Positions 59,627 to 64,000 of a stretch of 64,000 nt of DNA are shown here, piece by piece. A program made the translations under genes and the position numbers. Origin of the DNA: Pseudescherichia sp031998825 (GTDB taxonomy: Bacteria; Pseudomonadota; Gammaproteobacteria; Enterobacterales; Enterobacteriaceae); the NCBI RefSeq assembly GCF_031998825.1, contig NZ_DAMACX010000002.1:116355-180354 (forward strand). Direction: 5' to 3'. Positions within the stretch are counted from its first letter, which is position 1, and every line of letters begins with the position of its first letter. Below the pieces are notes generated by a model. That model saw nothing but the letters and a program-made list of their open reading frames with translations. It did not search any database and was not told where the DNA came from.

Positions 59627-60568
59627 ATGGCAATGAGCGCTGTTCCTGCCCCGCGCCCGTCGGCCCATGGTCGTCTGAGTGGGATGTTCTGGCGTAGGCC
59701 AACGCTGGGTCTTCTGCTGCTGCTGGTCGCCCCGCTGATGTGGTTCGGCATTGTCTATCTCGGGTCGCTGCTGACCCTGCTCTGGCAGGGACTCTATACC
59801 TTCGATGACTTCACCATGTCGGTGACGCCGGATTTAACTCTGGCGAATTTGCAGGCGCTCTTTCAACCCGCTAACTACGACATTATCCTGCGCACGTTGA
59901 CCATGGCGATTGCGGTAACCCTTGCCAGCGCGATCCTCGCTTTTCCGCTGGCATGGTTTATGGCCCGCTATACCCAGGGCAAGCTGAAGGCCTTTTTCTA
60001 CATTGCGGTGATGCTGCCGATGTGGGCGAGCTATATCGTCAAGGCCTACGCCTGGACGCTGCTGCTGGCGCGGGACGGCGTGGCGCAGTGGTTTTTACTC
60101 CACCTGGGTTTGCAGCCGCTGCTGGAGAGCGTGCTGACCCTGCCTGCGGTAGGCGGCAGCACGCTCTCGACTTCCGGCCTCGGGCGCTTCCTGGTTTTTG
60201 TATACATCTGGCTGCCGTTTATGATCCTGCCGGTGCAGGCGGCGCTGGAGCGTCTGCCCGCCTCAATGCTGCAAGCCTCTGCCGATCTCGGGGCCAGACC
60301 GCGTCAGACCTTCCGCTATGTCGTCCTGCCGCTGGCTATCCCGGGCATTGCCGCCGGGTCGATCTTCACCTTTTCACTGACGCTGGGCGATTTTATCGTG
60401 CCGCAGCTCGTCGGCCCGCCGGGATACTTTATTGGGCAGATGGTTTACTCCCAGCAGGGGGCGATCGGCAATATGCCGATGGCAGCCGCCTTTACGCTGG
60501 TGCCGATTGTTCTCATTACTGTCTATCTGGCGTTCGTGAAGCGCCTGGGAGCGTTTGATGCACTCTGA
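59627..60568 (+). CDS. ydcU: ABC transporter permease YdcU
   Basis: A 313-residue PotB/PotH-type permease with six main hydrophobic segments. The cytoplasmic EAA loop, which docks on the ATPase, is LQASADLGARPRQTFRYVVLP (about residues 220-240). GCAGGAGGAGTAG stands directly before the ATG and includes the ydcT stop; an ATG six bases on is an alternative. It overlaps ydcV by 11 bases, showing coupled translation. Confidence 0.93.
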   Translation: MAMSAVPAPRPSAHGRLSGMFWRRPTLGLLLLLVAPLMWFGIVYLGSLLTLLWQGLYTFDDFTMSVTPDLTLANLQALFQPANYDIILRTLTMAIAVTLASAILAFPLAWFMARYTQGKLKAFFYIAVMLPMWASYIVKAYAWTLLLARDGVAQWFLLHLGLQPLLESVLTLPAVGGSTLSTSGLGRFLVFVYIWLPFMILPVQAALERLPASMLQASADLGARPRQTFRYVVLPLAIPGIAAGSIFTFSLTLGDFIVPQLVGPPGYFIGQMVYSQQGAIGNMPMAAAFTLVPIVLITVYLAFVKRLGAFDAL

Positions 60569-61364
60569 ACGCGCACCGTTGTTTCTGAAAATCGCCACCT
60601 GGGGCGGGGTGATCTTCCTGCACTTCCCGCTGCTGATTATTGCCATCTATGCTTTTAATACTGAGGATGCGGCGTTCAGTTTTCCGCCGCAGGGGCTGAC
60701 GCTGAAGTGGTTTAGCGCGGCGGCAGGGCGCAGCGACATTATCGAATCGGTCATCTTGTCACTGAAAATCGCAGCCCTTTCAACGGTGATTGCTCTGGTG
60801 CTGGGCACCCTGGCGGCAGCGGCATTATGGCGGCGGGAATTTTTTGGTAAGAACGCGGTATCGCTGATGCTGATCCTGCCGATTGCGCTGCCGGGGATCA
60901 TCACCGGTCTGGCGCTGCTGACGGCGTTCAAAACCATCAATCTGGAGCCAGGTTTCTTCACCATCATTCTCGGTCACGCCACGTTCTGCGTGGTGGTGGT
61001 GTTCAATAATGTGATTGCCCGTTTCCGGCGTACCTCGTGGAGCCTGATCGAGGCGTCAATGGATTTGGGCGCTAACGGCTGGCAAACCTTCCGCTATGTG
61101 GTGCTGCCCAATCTGGGGTCGGCGCTGCTGGCGGGGGGAATGCTGGCGTTCGCCCTGTCGTTTGACGAGATCATCGTCACGACCTTTACCGCCGGACATG
61201 AGCGCACCTTGCCGCTGTGGCTGTTAAACCAGCTCGGTCGCCCGCGCGATGTGCCGGTGACTAACGTGGTGGCTCTGCTGGTGATGCTGGTGACCGCCAT
61301 TCCCATTCTGGGGGCCTGGTGGCTAACCCGCGACGGCGAAGATGTTGCCGGAAGCGGGAAATAA
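60558..61364 (+). CDS. ydcV: ABC transporter permease YdcV
   Basis: A 268-residue PotC/PotI-type permease, partner of YdcU. Six hydrophobic segments; the EAA loop is IEASMDLGANGWQTFRYVVLP (about residues 170-190). The ATG at 60558 lies within the end of ydcU; the TTG three bases earlier is not needed. The heterodimer YdcUV with YdcT and YdcS makes a complete importer. patD follows after 24 bases. Confidence 0.93.
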   Translation: MHSERAPLFLKIATWGGVIFLHFPLLIIAIYAFNTEDAAFSFPPQGLTLKWFSAAAGRSDIIESVILSLKIAALSTVIALVLGTLAAAALWRREFFGKNAVSLMLILPIALPGIITGLALLTAFKTINLEPGFFTIILGHATFCVVVVFNNVIARFRRTSWSLIEASMDLGANGWQTFRYVVLPNLGSALLAGGMLAFALSFDEIIVTTFTAGHERTLPLWLLNQLGRPRDVPVTNVVALLVMLVTAIPILGAWWLTRDGEDVAGSGK

Positions 61365-61388
61365 CGTTGATTCAAACAGGACAATACT

Positions 61389-62795
61389 ATGCAAACGCAA
61401 CTGCTGATTAATGGTGAACTGGTCAACGGCGAAGGGGAAAAGCAGCCGGTCTATAACCCTGCGACTGGCGAGGTACTGCTGGAGATCGCAGAAGCCTCAG
61501 CCGCCCAGGTAGATGCTGCCGTACAGGCCGCCGACCGGGCCTTCGCCAGCTGGGGGCGTACCACGCCAANNNNNNNNNNNNNNNNNNNNNNNNNNNNNNN
61601 NNNNNNNNNNNNNNNNNNNNNNNNNNNNNNNNNNNNNNNNNNNNNNNNNNNNNNNNNNNNNNNNNNNNNNNNNNNNNNNNNNNNNNNCGTGTTTCGCTTC
61701 TTTGCTGGCGCGGCGCGTACCCTGAACGGTTCGGCTGCGGGGGAATATCTGGAGGGACACACCTCGGTGATCCGTCGCGACCCGGTGGGCGTTGTCGCGT
61801 CGATTGCCCCCTGGAACTACCCGCTGATGATGGCGGCGTGGAAGCTCGCCCCGGCGCTGGCCGCCGGGAACTGCGTGGTGCTTAAACCCTCTGAGATCAC
61901 GCCGCTCACCGCCCTGAAACTGGCTGAACTGGCAAAAACCATCTTCCCGGCCGGGGTGCTTAATGTGCTGTTCGGGCGAGGCAAAACCGTGGGTGACCCG
62001 CTGACCGGGCATGAAAAGGTGCGGATGGTGTCGTTAACCGGCTCTATCGCCACGGGGGAACACATCATTGGACATACCGCCTCGTCCATCAAGCGCACCC
62101 ATATGGAGCTGGGCGGTAAAGCGCCGGTGATCGTCTTTGATGACGCGGATCTCGACGCGGTGGTGGAGGGGGTACGCACCTTCGGCTTCTACAACGCCGG
62201 GCAGGACTGTACCGCCGCCTGTCGTATCTACGCGCAAAAGGGCATTTATCCGGCGCTGGTGGAGAAACTGGGTGCCGCGGTCGCCAGCCTGAAAATCGGC
62301 GCCCCGGATGACGAAAGCACCGAGCTTGGTCCGCTAAGTTCGCAGGCGCATCTCGACCGGGTATGCAAAGCCGTGGATGAGGCCAAAGCCCTCGGGCATG
62401 TGCAGGTCATCACCGGCGGCAGCAAGCACGACGGCAAAGGCTACTGGTGCCAGCCGACCCTGTTGGCAGGCGCGAAACAGGAAGATGCCATTGTCCAGCG
62501 GGAAGTGTTTGGCCCGGTAGTGAGTGTGACGGAATTCGACGATGAGGAGCAGGTTCTGGCCTGGGCCAACGCGTCGCAATACGGCCTGGCCTCCTCGGTG
62601 TGGACTCAGGACGTGGGCCGCGCACACCGCATCAGCGCGCACCTGCAGTATGGTTGCACCTGGGTGAATACCCACTTTATGCTGGTCAGCGAGATGCCGC
62701 ACGGCGGGCAGAAGATGTCCGGCTACGGCAAGGATATGTCGGTGTATGGCCTGGAGGATTACACCGTGGTCAGGCATGTAATGATTAAACATTAA
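61389..62795 (+). CDS. patD: 4-aminobutyraldehyde dehydrogenase PatD (internal N gap)
   Basis: An NAD-dependent aldehyde dehydrogenase that oxidises 4-aminobutyraldehyde (from putrescine by PatA) to GABA. PWNYPLMMAAWKLAPALAAG, LTGSIATGE, the MELGGKAPVIVFDDAD segment (catalytic Glu) and NAGQDCTAACRIY (catalytic Cys) match E. coli PatD. 118 N at 61570-61687 replace about residues 61-100; comparison with E. coli, which has 46 residues there, suggests the true length is about 18 bases longer. The frame is kept. Fifth gene of the ydcSTUV-patD operon, linking uptake with catabolism. Confidence 0.93.
   Translation: MQTQLLINGELVNGEGEKQPVYNPATGEVLLEIAEASAAQVDAAVQAADRAFASWGRTTPXXXXXXXXXXXXXXXXXXXXXXXXXXXXXXXXXXXXXXXXVFRFFAGAARTLNGSAAGEYLEGHTSVIRRDPVGVVASIAPWNYPLMMAAWKLAPALAAGNCVVLKPSEITPLTALKLAELAKTIFPAGVLNVLFGRGKTVGDPLTGHEKVRMVSLTGSIATGEHIIGHTASSIKRTHMELGGKAPVIVFDDADLDAVVEGVRTFGFYNAGQDCTAACRIYAQKGIYPALVEKLGAAVASLKIGAPDDESTELGPLSSQAHLDRVCKAVDEAKALGHVQVITGGSKHDGKGYWCQPTLLAGAKQEDAIVQREVFGPVVSVTEFDDEEQVLAWANASQYGLASSVWTQDVGRAHRISAHLQYGCTWVNTHFMLVSEMPHGGQKMSGYGKDMSVYGLEDYTVVRHVMIKH
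61570..61687. other. Assembly gap, 118 N, within patD
   Basis: Estimated-size gap that keeps the patD frame. By comparison with the E. coli protein about 136 bases are expected. Confidence 0.85.
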
Positions 62796-62800
62796 TGACT

Positions 62801-62839
62801 TATCACCGCCGGCAGAGAGTAATCTCACCGGCGGTGATA
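62801..62839. terminator. 12-bp hairpin after patD
   Basis: TATCACCGCCGG and CCGGCGGTGATA pair perfectly around a 15-base loop, six bases beyond the patD stop. AATATATTC follows instead of a T run, so it may act as a weak terminator or protect the 3' end. Confidence 0.6.
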
Positions 62840-62924
62840 AATATATTCATTCAAAGAATATATTAAATATTAAAGTTTCACTTCCCCGCAAGAATATATC
62901 GTCAGCTTTTTTCACCTGTCGCCC

Positions 62925-62951
62925 TAAATTAAATCGCCTGGCCGCCGATAC
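62925..62951 (+). promoter_or_regulatory. Sigma-28 (FliA) promoter of the flagellin-like gene
   Basis: TAAATTAA starts at 62925 and GCCGATAC at 62944-62951; the 15 bases between TAAA and GCCGATA are exactly the FliA spacing. Only the last base departs from the GCCGATAA core. It lies 33 bases before the ATG of the flagellin-like gene. Confidence 0.82.
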
Positions 62952-62983
62952 CGAAGTAAATCCATAATAAAATCGCCCTGACC

Positions 62984-64000
62984 ATGCTTGCAATTAATCA
63001 TAACGAGATTGCCGGGCTCTCACTTAAGTCCCGGAATGCTAACAGTACTTTACTGGCCCAGACGATTGAACGGCTCTCATCCGGCTTGCGTATTAACAGC
63101 GCGAAGGATGATGCCGCCGGGCAGGCCATTGGCAACCGGATGTTCGCCAACATCAATGCGGACAAGGCGATCTCACGTGGGCTGGATGACGCGATAAGCC
63201 TGGCGCAGACGGCAGAAGGGAGCCTGAGCGACGTCAGCGCGATGCTGATCAAAGCCAAAAGCCTGGCCATTCAGGCGGCAAACGGCACCTTATCGCAGTC
63301 CGACCGGGACAGTATCAACCAGGAGTATCAGCAGATACTGGGGACAATTACCCAAATCTCCGAGCAAACCGAGATCTTCGGGCAATATCCGCTGGCGACC
63401 GATAAGCCTGTATTACCGCCGCAATTAATTGGCGATGTTATGCCGCTGGATCGTAAATTCCCGGTAGCGGGCACTGATTATTCTTTCAGTTCCGGTGTTA
63501 TTCCGCTGGCCTATATTCCGGCCGGGTCGACCAATATCACTATTAACATTGATTCGCTGGGTCTGGATGACGATCTGCAGATATTTACCCGAGATGGTAA
63601 ACATCTCGCGGGCACGCCATTAAACGGCCCGGATGCGGATTATACCTGGGTGAGCCGCGGCATCACCGATGGCGCGAAAGCGACCGCATCGGTGCTGACG
63701 GCCAAAAACGGTTTCAGCAGCGGGGCGGTCTATGATGACTCGCAGCTGATTGACGGCGGTCCCAGCTGGAGTTATAGCGGAGAAACGCTTAACTATAACG
63801 GGATGAACATTTCCTATAGTGGGGATGGCGATCGCTATGAAGATAAGGCGTCCGGGGCCTGGAACGACGGTGCCAACGGTTCGAACCGCCTTGAACGCAT
63901 CACGCTGGATACCGTGACGGAAGATTTGCTGGTGATGGTGGTGGGCAGCGGTTCTTTTACCAGCAACATCACCTGGGGAAATTTGCCGACACCGTCGATT
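62984..64000 (+). CDS. Flagellin N-terminal-domain protein with beta-rich insert, partial
   Basis: The frame runs from the ATG at 62984 to the window end (339 codons, no stop). Residues 1-about 135 are the flagellin D0/D1 helices: IERLSSGLRINSAKDDAAGQ is nearly the FliC sequence, then AISLAQTAEGSLSDVS and ISQISEQTEIFG-like segments. From about 140 the protein is not flagellin-like: a beta-rich part (IPAGSTNITINIDSLGLDDD, then LQIFTRDGKHL) that recalls PPC/P-domain-like sandwiches, followed by a Gly/Ser/Tyr/Asp-rich stretch and a second strand set near 300-325. It is driven by a sigma-28 promoter. No clear ribosome-binding site is seen. The C-terminal D0/D1 half would lie beyond the window. 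Confidence 0.88.
   Translation, partial: MLAINHNEIAGLSLKSRNANSTLLAQTIERLSSGLRINSAKDDAAGQAIGNRMFANINADKAISRGLDDAISLAQTAEGSLSDVSAMLIKAKSLAIQAANGTLSQSDRDSINQEYQQILGTITQISEQTEIFGQYPLATDKPVLPPQLIGDVMPLDRKFPVAGTDYSFSSGVIPLAYIPAGSTNITINIDSLGLDDDLQIFTRDGKHLAGTPLNGPDADYTWVSRGITDGAKATASVLTAKNGFSSGAVYDDSQLIDGGPSWSYSGETLNYNGMNISYSGDGDRYEDKASGAWNDGANGSNRLERITLDTVTEDLLVMVVGSGSFTSNITWGNLPTPSI

Noticed and set aside
62984..64000. Flagellinolysin (a flagellin with an inserted zinc protease)
   Set aside because: No HExxH motif in the 339 residues available; the insert is beta-rich. It could only be revised with the missing 3' part.
1..64000. CRISPR arrays, tRNA or rRNA genes, insertion sequences, prophage
   Set aside because: No regularly spaced repeats with unique spacers, no cloverleaf or rRNA sequence, and no transposase or phage structural gene recognised.

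Overview
The window comes from the chromosome of a gamma-proteobacterium of the family Enterobacteriaceae, of the Enterobacter/Lelliottia/Klebsiella kind. The evidence is near-full-length matches, from memory, to Escherichia coli proteins and a gene order that follows the E. coli hrpA-ydcF-aldA-cybB-trg-ydcI-ydcJ-opgD-rimL-ydcK-tehB-ydcL-ydcO-sutR-rlhA-ydcR-ydcSTUV-patD segment. Species cannot be fixed from the sequence alone. It is a draft assembly with four runs of N (1019-1118, 30949-30958, 59362-59371, 61570-61687); the two 10-N runs break the frames of trg and ydcT and look like placeholders, not real frameshifts.

Layout. 1-927: 3' end of hrpA. 934-1811: a tandem array of BIME/REP units that also carries copies of the hrpA stop-codon region. 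1844-6012: a tripartite EmrAB/outer-membrane-factor efflux operon on the minus strand. 6172-9176: ydcF, aldA, cybB. 9202-29876: a variable block between cybB and trg, holding a HigBA toxin-antitoxin pair, yedK, several small unknown genes, a sucrose/fructoside cluster (cscR, cscB, cscA, a glycoporin and a fructokinase reduced to 23 codons), a tartrate cluster (ttuBCD plus a LysR regulator), more small unknown genes, a glutathione peroxidase and frmRA. 29993-31733: trg. 31777-36685: a PQQ-linked dehydrogenase and a YdeP-type molybdo-oxidoreductase. 36810-43360: ydcI, ydcJ, opgD, rimL, ydcK, tehB (ydcH and tehA absent). 43357-46297: divergent peptidase-T and DppA paralogues. 46432-53093: ydcL, an EamA exporter with an AraC regulator, ydcO, sutR, rlhA. 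53137-55678: a CioAB-type cytochrome bd oxidase with a 43-aa partner. 55856-62795: ydcR and ydcSTUV-patD. 62984-end: the 5' part of a flagellin-like gene behind a clear sigma-28 promoter.

How the genes fit together. The backbone is a set of conserved metabolic and regulatory genes; between them sit discrete cargo blocks that differ from E. coli, mostly catabolic (sucrose, tartrate, aldose oxidation, peptides) or respiratory and detoxifying (cytochrome bd, formaldehyde, peroxide). Sucrose would enter through the porin and CscB and be cleaved by CscA, but the dedicated fructokinase is lost. Tartrate would enter by TtuB, become glycerate through TtuC and 2-phosphoglycerate through TtuD. Putrescine-derived aminobutyraldehyde would be oxidised by PatD.

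Most distinctive: the sigma-28-driven flagellin-like gene whose N-terminal flagellin helices lead into a beta-rich, non-flagellin domain; the hrpA-tail/BIME amplification; paired palindromic sites at 13930-13972; and the small-gene area at 25.7-28.1 kb. No CRISPR array, rRNA, tRNA or intact prophage was seen.
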